64,000 nt of DNA, taken from the NCBI GenBank assembly GCA_964563135.1, contig CAZLWV010000027.1, positions 1 through 64,000 on the forward strand, in the 5' to 3' direction. The DNA is from JAAYAY01 sp964563135 (GTDB lineage: Bacteria > Planctomycetota > Planctomycetia > Pirellulales > Thermoguttaceae). Shown here piece after piece: positions 50,701 through 57,818 of the stretch; within the stretch, counting starts at the first letter, position 1, and each line of letters begins with the position of its first letter. The notes below the pieces were generated by a model, which was not told where the DNA came from, did no database searches, and was given only the letters and a program-made list of their open reading frames with translations. The translations under genes were made by a program, and so were the position numbers.

Positions 50701-51154
50701 CGACCCATCGATCCTGGCACCTGACGCCCTTTCACCCGGCAGATTCGTCGCGCAGGGACTTGGCGGGACCCAGGTCCGGGCCCTGCACCGCGGCCGGGAA
50801 ACCGCGGCCAACGTAACGGTCACCGGCGAGCGCTTTCTCAGCGTCAAGAGCGAGCTGGAGACCGGAGCGAGCGACTTTGCGGTCCGTATCGAGGTACTAG
50901 CAGCCGGCTCCGAAGGTCCGCTAGAATACCGCGTGTCGGTAGCCGGACAACCGCCGCGTGAGCAGTGGATACCCGGCCAACCTCAAGGATCCCAGCAGCG
51001 TGCTCTTCTGACCAGTTCGAGAATTCCCTACGGGGATCGTGCGGCTCGTTACAGCCTGATTCTGGAAGCTCGGCCGCAGGGAGGCGGCGGCTCGACTCAA
51101 AAGTACCCGTTCACGTTCCGATTGGAGTCACGGATCGTGGAAGACAGACCCTAA
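44789..51154 (+). CDS. Giant membrane protein with many Big2-like Ig domains (2121 aa)
   Basis: The cytoplasmic N-terminus (residues 1-200) includes a long unassigned region and a zinc ribbon (C165, C170, C184, C187). A Lys/Arg patch precedes one transmembrane helix (about 203-220, LLFFLLLLCALAAGMWHW). The remaining 1900 residues form a string of about 80-90-residue Ig-like units of the bacterial Big2 type. Each shows segments such as GIDSLLVVPESFQMVVGEIA, LSPGQAIGLRV, VTSSDPAVLEV and EGIAPGKSTVTA. The extracytoplasmic part is probably an extended adhesin- or stalk-like filament. It is the first gene of the plus operon, 12 bases before the SrfC-like GTPase. Confidence 0.85.
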   Translation: MAKRFVRVDLSDATRDFRPIALEPGVPMLDTANANGRIVHRWLGDLAGEPEIAGDSVNYFVRTNDGGRLEEVVCQPASEEDLRGPLAGELQKIEERLRGVKAENSTERLLLRVLTENLDDLLHSEARSDRSNYFFKYTDVLGRPRIVWCWGFQRKDLEPAPAALCADDGCNLLFLRRPGQSPKCPACQAALPAKPRKKRSRKPVLLFFLLLLCALAAGMWHWNRSRLVVEPAQWNGPEGARFEFRVARPGLFGFGRKDVTSQTVALSADPRIAGIDPTGSSAVARSQGKTTIHFYFAGRQSTSSVTVTELGRPERVSLDPPLVELGVGTTARLRLLGHFPGNLTADLTEAAQWPALDDGVAFASAGLVEGIAPGKSTVTARLPCRQPADAPGEGTADPELKQAADGTWYRIELLEATASVSVSAVELAALEPGVDPSDVPLGASGRLHVDAVASDGRRFSLLESSRLVLAVEPPSVATPRGAILQAHQLGQARLKAQFGSLSGEGPFVVVAGVGIDSLLVVPESFQMVVGEIADLSIASPSPGRIDVTSSDPAVLEVAADNRLVGRAEGSAVVTVSQAGQSHTVQVSVRNEEIRGLEVFPSALVVPVDHSRRVRALGRLADGRRIELVADAVKTDATPSPLHADFDPRTLELVGRSPTTSQSPQTLALRWGEFTDSAPVEVVVAPLRLELTPQGPVDLPLGQVLSLDAWANYAGGYRVQLLPERLQWNAQPSQPDPPGLELRGHKVAALKENSGLLSVGATYFDRASGNRVDARSVAAEDIKLRMQLDRTLRLAGEPGTILLDGVGPRGDVELVPELAQFSSSSPEVAASEGNLGVFRAAGPGTATLTATHPAAKEPASLDLTVLDPAKAKIVFEPASAQLAIHEAAVIRLFLEGLHNNEIQRAELAGPGISYSLQQPEAVLWHPPLLVGCNPAGPFEMSAAYWPFLIRPAIARIEVLDPGSPAALRVVPSESNLVPGQFVSLAIEARWPGSDAWREVEPQAVHWTVPKELLWTDSIGGLCPSAVVSPDFPGGHVLQATFGGQQASARISVAQPTLDPTDPAVSLHVDRQRGGRYLPIGQSQRYRILLRKGDMQEVAADVVWPPDFENDYVCWRAPILSARQAGYQQWLTAKAGGRTVRFDVQTIDPMQPSVQPPRRPDQPIAVRVVSDQGPSVAFPVGVVFDDFRVEAEYQDGFVRMVTRKATMSLGGELRGPVSFSEGTMIGIAPGSAVVEAEFDGVASKGGLQVTVSEKPDIDQIRIAPESVKLLPGESAVLEAIGCKAGKSIGRITGLSGLEWTSSNPQTAALSGSTVSGLALGQSSITVHYGSISSAPAQVNVVRSIDDALVVDQDTIEMIVGESRRIGADLGVFRGDVDFSRAAQVTSALPGVVRYNALTHSLVGVAPGVAGVTFAWGDKLATTTVRVLPEGVLDGRIVVEPSSGMLSPGQAIGLRVYLVTSDGRRIDRTTSAVLASSNPDAVWIQGSLACARTPGTAEITAQLPESASPGRSFVTVNNAQIDELIVNPVPLALSAGEIRRLQVFGRSQAGTYPLVVDPNLQLSVSGSNPDAVRVIGSDVQGLRPGNAEIVVSYQNRLSASVPVTVSDDPWTGLTLDPIRATVHPGQGVVYQASALRGGRRLVVTEADGLHLTTSNPGVAQAVGGSAVEGIGLGRASVIARLGSQTAEAAFDVIAGSGQVGSVFSGDATVYGPGYGHYGSEYTVRDRPGRIVEGGEARSATRQVGTGVGLRFSPDVLRIGMGSPGTLVRVLEEFADGYAQDVSSDPALEFTAPGDIARLDRMAAGPVLRPIRPGETRMSARLGNLVTLPGLLIQVGDYRSVGGRLEVYPSTLELSVQETGRFATVQIDPGAGQAPFPVPYSIELPSAQGVVGAAADGKLQGLSEGAVRVVVRASAPGTSYDGVSTLANVRVSSLSLSIQPADVALRVGETTPELTVLAHETGRPPYPVPATLESLDPSILAPDALSPGRFVAQGLGGTQVRALHRGRETAANVTVTGERFLSVKSELETGASDFAVRIEVLAAGSEGPLEYRVSVAGQPPREQWIPGQPQGSQQRALLTSSRIPYGDRAARYSLILEARPQGGGGSTQKYPFTFRLESRIVEDRP

Positions 51155-51166
51155 CGGAAAGACCTG

Positions 51167-53761
51167 ATGGGATTTCCCGACGAACGCGACCGTAACCTGA
51201 TCCGCCAGGCTGAACGGGTCGAGCAGCTTGCCACCGATCTGTGCGACTGGCTGGCGGAGTTCAACTCAGCGCGCCGGGCGGTCGACCTGCTCCCGATCGG
51301 CGAGAGCGACGAGTTTGAAGTCCTCCAGTTGCGCCGGCTGGCCGGCAACCTGTTCACCTCCTCCAAGGTACCGGTTGCCGCCGCGGTCTACGGGCCGTCG
51401 CAGGTCGGCAAGAGCCTTTTCATGGGACAGGTGCTCAAACCGTCGAGCGAGGCCTACAGCCCGCTCGGCCGCGACGAGCAGCACGGCGAGCCGGCCTATT
51501 TCAAGGACCTCTCCTTTGACAACGACCTGAACCCGCAGAGCGGCTCCAACGAGGCTACCGCGCTGGTCACACGCTTCACGACCAAGGATCGCATTGCCGC
51601 GAGCGTGGCACCCGAGTATCCCGTCATGGTCCGCGCGCTGACGCGTGCCGAGTGGATCCGCGTGCTCGCACGGGGATTCCATGTTGAATGTCAGACGCCC
51701 GCACACTCCTGGCAGCAGAGCGATCTGGAGGAGCTGTTCGTCGAACTCGGTCGCCAGTTCGGCACCCGCGACGTTGACCGCAAGTGGCGCATGGATCTGC
51801 TCGACGCCTTCTCCTACATGCGCACGGTCGATCGCCGCGGATTTCCCGCCAAGGAGGCCGTGCTCAGCGGCCTGATGAGTCGCTACCCCTTGACTGAAGA
51901 CGGTTACGTGGCTGCCGCCGCCCGCTTGTTCTGGAACGACTGGGACAGCCTTACCGGCCTTTTCGTCCGCATCAACATCTTCCTCGAGAAGATCCGCCTG
52001 GGCGACCATGACCCGGCCATCCTCACCCATTGGGCCGGGGTCCGCTTCCTGCTCGACAGCCAGCGGGCGAAGTTCCACGAGCGGCGCACGTCCAAGTGCT
52101 TCACCCGCGTCGATTGGACCGAGTTCCAGCTCTGCGAGCGCGGTGGCTGGTATGTGCTGGAGTACCACCCGGGGACCAAGGATGGGGCCGAGGATCAGGA
52201 AACGATCCAGGCGGCCATGCTCGAACTGGTTCTCCCCGTGCTTCCCCATCGGCTGAACGACGACTGGCGGAAAGTGATCGAGCAGATGGATTTTCTCGAT
52301 ATCCCCGGCATGCGGGCCGGACGCCAGGGAGCCGAACAGGGCAAACGCACTTCGGCCGAGACGATCGACGAACAGATGGAGATCGTCAAGCGAGGCAAGG
52401 TGGCCTACCTGTTCGAGCGCTACACCGAGGAACTCCAGATCCAGACCCTGTTCCTGCTCTCGCGAGGTGGCAACCTGGAAGTCACCTCGCAGATGAAGTA
52501 CCACATCGACAAGTGGGGCCGCGCCCGGTACGGCGACAAAGTCTGGCCTTCCAAGGTTCGCGACGAGGTTCCCGCCCTGTTCATCGGTATGACGGGTATC
52601 GACGAGGAATTCCGCAACCGTGAGGAGTACGCCGAAAAAGGCCTCTACGACACGCGGCTCGGCCAGCTCGTCGACGCCCTGGGCAACGTGATGAACGATT
52701 TTGGCGGCAAGGGCAAGGCGTTTGCCAACACCTACCCGATCCGCTACCCCGGCACCTGGGATACCAACTCGCAGCAGCGGTGCGAGTCGGATCCGGAAAA
52801 ATGGGTCCGGGCCAAGAAGGCCTTCCTGGAATCGGAAATGGTGGGGGAGTACATGAAGTCGGCCGAACTCCGCTGGGATACCGCCATGCGCGACGACGAC
52901 GGCGGACTGTCGCTCATCAGCGCCGGCATCCGCTCCGTCACAACGGCCACCGACAAGCAGGACCAGCTCCAGAAGGAAATTCTCGAGATCAAGAATCGCC
53001 TCCTCCAGCTTTCACGCGACTGGGTGGTCGATCCGGATGCCAATATCGATCGGGAAAAGAGGATCCGGGCCGCCCAGCGGATCGTTGACTGGCTCACCGA
53101 GGATGAACAGCAGGCCTACTACCGGGTGCACGCGATCCAGGACACGCTGAGCGTTCAGCCGGGCGACGAACTCAGCCTGGCCGACTGCGCCGACGTCGTC
53201 AGCAAACGCCATGGCGATCCGCTCCCTCGCTGCCTCCGCGACTTCATGCACCAGTGGGCTGCCGTGACAGTGCCGAAACGCTGGGAAGACTTCACCTCCC
53301 AGAACTCTGAGGGAGGGCCCTGGCTTGATCCCAACGACATGAATGCCTTCGTCCGCTACCTGCGAGACTACCTGACGTCGTCCAACGTGTTCGACATCCT
53401 CGCCGAGCGGCTCGGCCCGGTGGTGCATCTGAAGACACGCGACGAGGCGGCCCGGCGCCGAGCCCGCCGCAAGTATGTGCAGATCATCATGAACGATTTC
53501 GTCATGAACCCCGGACCGAGCATGACCCCGATCAAGTCGCCGCAGCGGCAGGTCGACCAGACCGCCGGTTCCAGCGATTCCCCGTCGATCGGCGATTCCG
53601 AATTGCAGCCGCAGGATTTCGATCGTTTTGGCCTGATGGCCTCCTTCATCCAGCGGTGGGCCCAGCGGCTTCCCCAGGCCCTGGCCCTTGGCGCCGGAGA
53701 ACATGTTCAGATCCCTCCAGGCAACGCCGAACTGATCAAGGTCCTCGAACCCTACGAGTAG
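51167..53761 (+). CDS. SrfC-like dynamin-type GTPase (864 aa)
   Basis: The ATG at 51167 follows GGAAAG. The P-loop is VYGPSQVGKSLFM (74-86; GKS), the switch-type DxPG is in FLDIPGMRAG (Asp about 377), and the body has the length and layout of the SrfC virulence-factor family (Virul_Fac in Pfam). There is no signal peptide. Residues about 600-670 are coiled coil (KQDQLQKEILEIKNRLLQLS). In Salmonella, srfA-srfB-srfC form an operon regulated by SsrB. Here too SrfC-like and SrfB-like genes are adjacent, with 99 bases between them. The nucleotide-dependent role is unknown. Confidence 0.8.
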   Translation: MGFPDERDRNLIRQAERVEQLATDLCDWLAEFNSARRAVDLLPIGESDEFEVLQLRRLAGNLFTSSKVPVAAAVYGPSQVGKSLFMGQVLKPSSEAYSPLGRDEQHGEPAYFKDLSFDNDLNPQSGSNEATALVTRFTTKDRIAASVAPEYPVMVRALTRAEWIRVLARGFHVECQTPAHSWQQSDLEELFVELGRQFGTRDVDRKWRMDLLDAFSYMRTVDRRGFPAKEAVLSGLMSRYPLTEDGYVAAAARLFWNDWDSLTGLFVRINIFLEKIRLGDHDPAILTHWAGVRFLLDSQRAKFHERRTSKCFTRVDWTEFQLCERGGWYVLEYHPGTKDGAEDQETIQAAMLELVLPVLPHRLNDDWRKVIEQMDFLDIPGMRAGRQGAEQGKRTSAETIDEQMEIVKRGKVAYLFERYTEELQIQTLFLLSRGGNLEVTSQMKYHIDKWGRARYGDKVWPSKVRDEVPALFIGMTGIDEEFRNREEYAEKGLYDTRLGQLVDALGNVMNDFGGKGKAFANTYPIRYPGTWDTNSQQRCESDPEKWVRAKKAFLESEMVGEYMKSAELRWDTAMRDDDGGLSLISAGIRSVTTATDKQDQLQKEILEIKNRLLQLSRDWVVDPDANIDREKRIRAAQRIVDWLTEDEQQAYYRVHAIQDTLSVQPGDELSLADCADVVSKRHGDPLPRCLRDFMHQWAAVTVPKRWEDFTSQNSEGGPWLDPNDMNAFVRYLRDYLTSSNVFDILAERLGPVVHLKTRDEAARRRARRKYVQIIMNDFVMNPGPSMTPIKSPQRQVDQTAGSSDSPSIGDSELQPQDFDRFGLMASFIQRWAQRLPQALALGAGEHVQIPPGNAELIKVLEPYE

Positions 53762-53860
53762 AACAAGACCGTAGCCGAAGTCGCCAGACTCTGGAGATCC
53801 ACCGAGACGCCCAAGTCCTGGCCAATCCGGCTACTGAACCCTGTATCCTGACGACTGGAT

Positions 53861-56683
53861 ATGCACGTACTTTTTGCCAACACGGGCGTCCAAATCATCT
53901 GCGTTCCCATGCGCGGCGGAAGCCGCTACCAGGCCGCCCAGATCGGATATGGCTGGCAGCGCTGCCGCTGCGGCGCCCCGCAGCAGGAAGGGGCCGATGG
54001 CCCGCCGTCGCGAGAGTATCCCTACATCCAGTGGCAGATCATCCAGTCGGGCACCTCCAAGCTCTTCCTGGCGGTCGACACGACCTGCGGCGATCCCGAC
54101 GTGGGTTACTTCTGCGATCCCGGCGCGCTGACCAAGGACTTCGAGATCCATATCGACGACATCCTCGACGTGCAAGGCAATCCCCTGCGCGGTGTCGCCC
54201 CGGTGGACCTGTGCATCCGCTCGGCCACCGCCACGGCCGGCGATGCCAAGCACGTCCACATGATCATCGACTTCGGCAACAGCCGCACCGGGGCCCTGCT
54301 GCTGGAGATGACCGGCGAGATTACCCAGACGCCCCAGATGATGCCCTTCGAGCTCCTCAATCGCTATCATCTCGACGCCTGGGACGACGAGGGACGCTAC
54401 GAGAGCATGCCGAGCGCTCGTTGGTTCTCGTCCAAGACCACCTGGTCCAACACGCCGTACCTGCCGCCGACTGCGTGCAAAAAGATCGAATACCATAACG
54501 TCGAAGGGAACGACAAAGGGGGCTGGTTCGCCCGTGACAAGCGAAAATTGAAGCAGAACAAGGTGGAAGTCGCCGTGACCCCGACCTTGTTCGACGACCT
54601 TTCCATGGTTCGTCTGGGACGCGAGGCCGACGACATCGCCCAGGTGATGCGGGCCGACGGCGATATCCGCATCGGGGTCAGTTCGCCCAAACGATACCTG
54701 TGGGCCGACGATGCGAGCTGGCTGGAAGGTGCCAATTGGCACATGGCCGATCCGTCGGACCGCTGTGGAACCGGCATCTATGCCGCCCCACTCCGAGGAC
54801 CTTTCCTGCGGTTCATCCATGAAGACGATCGCGACTTCCTCCTGGCCGGGCGCAAACCTCGCGAGTCCGAGTATGCCAGCGTGGCCCCTCACAAACCGCG
54901 CCACGCGCCCCGCTCGATGATGACGGCTGCCCTCTACGAGATGCTCACCCAGGCCTACATGTTCGTCAATTCGCCGGCCTACCGGGCGGCGACGGGCGAC
55001 TCCGGGCGGGCACGCGAAGTCCGTACCATGACCCTCACCTACCCGAGCGGCATGGTCGAGGAGGAACAGCAGCGGTTTCAGGCCCAGGCCCAGAAGGCGA
55101 TCGAGATCTTCAATCTCACCCTGGGCAAGCACCAGCACGTCCAGCCCGAATTGAACCTCAGCATCGATGAAGCCAGCGCTGTTCACCTGACCTATATCTG
55201 GAGCGAGTTGAGGCTCCTCGGGCAGGATCCCCGGCTCTGGTTTGCGCTGCTCAAACAGGACCGCGGTACTCCGCCGCCCCGCGAGGAGGCGGAACCTGAG
55301 GAGGGCCTGGCGGCCGTTCCTGCGTCGCGCCGCCGCACGCGGCCGGGCCTGCGACGTCCCGGCGGGCCTGCCCCGCTGGCCAGACGGCACATCGCCGCGC
55401 CGGCCGAGGTGGAGTCGTTCGGCGACCCGGCCACGGAGATCCGGATCGCCTGCATCGACGTGGGGGGCGGTACGACCGACCTGATGATCGCCCGATACAA
55501 CTTCGAATCCAAGATCGACGATGCCATCCGTGGAGCCGTCCTCCACCAGGATGGAATCGGTCTGGGGGGCGACCAACTGGTCAAACGTCTTCTCGAGACG
55601 GTCATTGTGCCCGCCTTCGCCGACGCCGTCGGCCTGGAGGAGGAAGACATCCAGTTCCTCTTCGGGCCTGAAGTGCCGCGGAATCGCGAGTTCCGGGCTC
55701 AGCGCGTGAGCTGGATCAATCGCCTCTTCGTTCCCCTGGCCCAGGCCTATCTCAACAACGCCGTCGACAATGTCACCGACGAGCCGATCTCGCACACCGA
55801 TCCGGAGATGATCGATCCTTCGGTACTCGATTCTCTCCAGGGAGTATTCGACAAGCTCCGCGGGCCCGGCTATTACACGGTCCAGCAGGAGCTCGATCTG
55901 TATGTCGATCGGGAGGAGTTCGAAGGGGTCGTTCACGATGTGTTCGACGAGCTCCTGTTCGACTACTGCCAGCGGATCGTCGAGCACAATACCGACGTCG
56001 TTCTCCTGGCGGGCCTGCCGTCCAAACTCGACTACATCCAGCGTCTGGTCCGCATGTACGTTCCCCTCTCTCCCTCGCGAATTGTGCCCATGCACCAACA
56101 CTACGCGGGCAACTGGTATCCCTACCAGGATGAGAAGGGGCGCAATCCCGGCGTGATCGTGGACCCGAAAAGTCCGGTGGTCGTCGGTGCGGCGATCGAG
56201 TTCATGGCCAGGCACGGCATGCTGCCCCAGTTCAAGTTCGAGATGAAGGGCAAGGCCAAGGAGAACACCTACTATTGGGGCGTGATGACCGATGCGACCA
56301 GCGGAATTCGCAAGGAGAGGATTCTCTTTCGGCCTGCCGAAGAGCAGGCCAAGGAAGAGATCACCGAGTTCTCGACCAGTTCCCAGAGAGTGATCATCGG
56401 CCGCAAGATGACCGAAGGCGAAGAGGCCCAGGCCTCACCCGTCTACGTGCTCAAGATGGACACGGGCGATCGTATCGGCAAGACGGAAATCGCCGTGAAG
56501 ATCAAACGCAAGCGAGCCACTGGCGAGAAGGAAGAATGCCTCGAACTCGAGTCGGTCACCGGCATCGTGGCCGGCGACGACGCGATTCTGGGCGACAACG
56601 TCCATTTCACCTGGCGCACGTTGGCCGACGAACGGTATTACCTCGACACCGGCGGACTCGACAACATCGAACTGAACCAGTGA
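53861..56683 (+). CDS. SrfB-like ATPase with actin/Hsp70 fold (940 aa)
   Basis: The protein carries the ASKHA nucleotide-binding motifs in order: phosphate 1 MIIDFGNSRTGALLLE (about 143-158), phosphate 2 ACIDVGGGTTDLMIARYN (about 530-547), and the adenosine motif VVLLAGLPSKLDYIQRLV (about 712-729). The length and central insert match the SrfB virulence-factor family. The N-terminal 140 residues contain a small CRC motif (WQRCRCGAP). A basic, Pro-rich linker at about 470-520 (ASRRRTRPGLRRPGG) separates the two lobes. SrfB proteins are Hsp70/actin-like ATPases of unknown client; the following gene may be their exchange-factor partner. No strong ribosome-binding site is visible before the start at 53861. 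Confidence 0.85.
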   Translation: MHVLFANTGVQIICVPMRGGSRYQAAQIGYGWQRCRCGAPQQEGADGPPSREYPYIQWQIIQSGTSKLFLAVDTTCGDPDVGYFCDPGALTKDFEIHIDDILDVQGNPLRGVAPVDLCIRSATATAGDAKHVHMIIDFGNSRTGALLLEMTGEITQTPQMMPFELLNRYHLDAWDDEGRYESMPSARWFSSKTTWSNTPYLPPTACKKIEYHNVEGNDKGGWFARDKRKLKQNKVEVAVTPTLFDDLSMVRLGREADDIAQVMRADGDIRIGVSSPKRYLWADDASWLEGANWHMADPSDRCGTGIYAAPLRGPFLRFIHEDDRDFLLAGRKPRESEYASVAPHKPRHAPRSMMTAALYEMLTQAYMFVNSPAYRAATGDSGRAREVRTMTLTYPSGMVEEEQQRFQAQAQKAIEIFNLTLGKHQHVQPELNLSIDEASAVHLTYIWSELRLLGQDPRLWFALLKQDRGTPPPREEAEPEEGLAAVPASRRRTRPGLRRPGGPAPLARRHIAAPAEVESFGDPATEIRIACIDVGGGTTDLMIARYNFESKIDDAIRGAVLHQDGIGLGGDQLVKRLLETVIVPAFADAVGLEEEDIQFLFGPEVPRNREFRAQRVSWINRLFVPLAQAYLNNAVDNVTDEPISHTDPEMIDPSVLDSLQGVFDKLRGPGYYTVQQELDLYVDREEFEGVVHDVFDELLFDYCQRIVEHNTDVVLLAGLPSKLDYIQRLVRMYVPLSPSRIVPMHQHYAGNWYPYQDEKGRNPGVIVDPKSPVVVGAAIEFMARHGMLPQFKFEMKGKAKENTYYWGVMTDATSGIRKERILFRPAEEQAKEEITEFSTSSQRVIIGRKMTEGEEAQASPVYVLKMDTGDRIGKTEIAVKIKRKRATGEKEECLELESVTGIVAGDDAILGDNVHFTWRTLADERYYLDTGGLDNIELNQ

Positions 56684-56699
56684 ACTGACCAGCCGGCGG

Positions 56700-57593
56700 G
56701 TGGAGCCGAATCCCGTGGATAGCGAACCGAAAGAACCCGATAGCGGCGATTTGCAGCAGGTGATCGGCCATCTGGCCGATCTCGGCCGATTGTTCGAGAA
56801 TGCCAACCGCCAGATTGTCGATTACCTGGTCCGTCGCGACTGCGATCGCAGCGGCGAGTCCCCCTCGTCTGCGGAAAGCGGCCTGGCGGGGCACGTGGCG
56901 CAGCTTGCGGCAAAAGTGGAGTATCTGGCCCGGCTTCTCCCGGCCGCCCCAGCGGCCGCCGCTCCACCGTGGACCGGAGCTTCGGCCGAGCCGTTTCGCG
57001 AGCTCCTGGGGCCGATTCGCGAGAAGCTCGATATCCTCGACCAACAGAACACGGCCCTCTACCAAACGCTGGAACAGCTCCGGTCGCAGATGGACAGCGG
57101 TGTGCAAAGCCTGGCGGAATTGCTGGTTCCCCCGCCGCAGAAAGACACTCCGGCCTTGAGCGGCGACTGGCTCGCCGCGATTCTCGGGCCGCAGTTGGCC
57201 GACACTGACGCTGGCCGGCGGCTGCTTGAAGGGGTGCTGGCCGGCGAGAACGCCGCCCAGGGGCTCGCCGGGCAGTTGCTCGTCTTTCGTTCCGCGACAC
57301 CCGAGCGACTCCCGCAACTGCTCAAAGACGTGGGAGAGGCTTACTACCGCTGGTCTCCCAAGACCAAGCCAGGCCAGAATCCCTTCGAGGACGCCTTGGC
57401 GGGCTATCTCCAGCGAACTTGTGAAAGTGCGGGGATCTACAATCAAATCGAAGTGGTCCATCCCGGCCAGCGGTTCGACGCCGCCCGTCACACGGCCGCC
57501 TCGCGTGGCGTGGAGATCGTCGAGGTCCTCGGGTGGATCGTCCTCCGCGACAACGGAAAAGTCTACACGAAGGCGGCCGTCGAGGTCCGGTAG
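56700..57593 (+). CDS. Coiled-coil protein with GrpE-like C-terminus (297 aa)
   Basis: The GTG at 56700 follows the SrfB stop by 16 bases; another GTG at 56715 has GGAG 9 bases upstream and is equally possible. Residues 15-60 and 95-140 are coiled coil (GDLQQVIGHLADLGRLFENA, REKLDILDQQNTALYQTLEQ). The C-terminal part (about 240-297) ends in VVHPGQRFDAARHTAASRG, then EIVEVLGWIVLRDNGKVYTK, AAVEVR. Its order of F-D-x-x-x-H, VVEVL, and a final R-x-x-x-V-x-V resembles the beta head of GrpE, the exchange factor of Hsp70. That fits a partner for the SrfB-like ATPase. The similarity is partial and read by eye. Confidence 0.6.
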   Translation: MEPNPVDSEPKEPDSGDLQQVIGHLADLGRLFENANRQIVDYLVRRDCDRSGESPSSAESGLAGHVAQLAAKVEYLARLLPAAPAAAAPPWTGASAEPFRELLGPIREKLDILDQQNTALYQTLEQLRSQMDSGVQSLAELLVPPPQKDTPALSGDWLAAILGPQLADTDAGRRLLEGVLAGENAAQGLAGQLLVFRSATPERLPQLLKDVGEAYYRWSPKTKPGQNPFEDALAGYLQRTCESAGIYNQIEVVHPGQRFDAARHTAASRGVEIVEVLGWIVLRDNGKVYTKAAVEVR

Positions 57594-57818
57594 GGGCGTC
57601 GCCTGGCAGCACATCGAGACACGAAGCCGGATTGGTGGCGTGATGGATCACTGGAATCATGGAATCACGGGGCCCGACAGAGAATCGCGGTTCATGGTCA
57701 CTTCATCCCTTCATCATTCCAGGATCCCGACGCTCCAGGATTCCGACACTGCATCATCCCCGCGATCCGTTTCAACCTGCGCAGGTGTCCTCACTGCTGG
57801 CCACACCGGGAAGTCTTC

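Noticed and set aside
53831..56215. Minus-strand open frame of 794 codons inside the SrfB-like gene
   Set aside because: It is the antisense of a gene with clear ASKHA motifs; its sequence is rich in low-complexity Arg/Val/Gly and has no ribosome-binding site or domain.
57594..57818. Repeated CCAGGAT-CCGAC strings in the gap before the propeller gene as a mobile repeat
   Set aside because: Only two short imperfect copies; no further copy was seen in the window.
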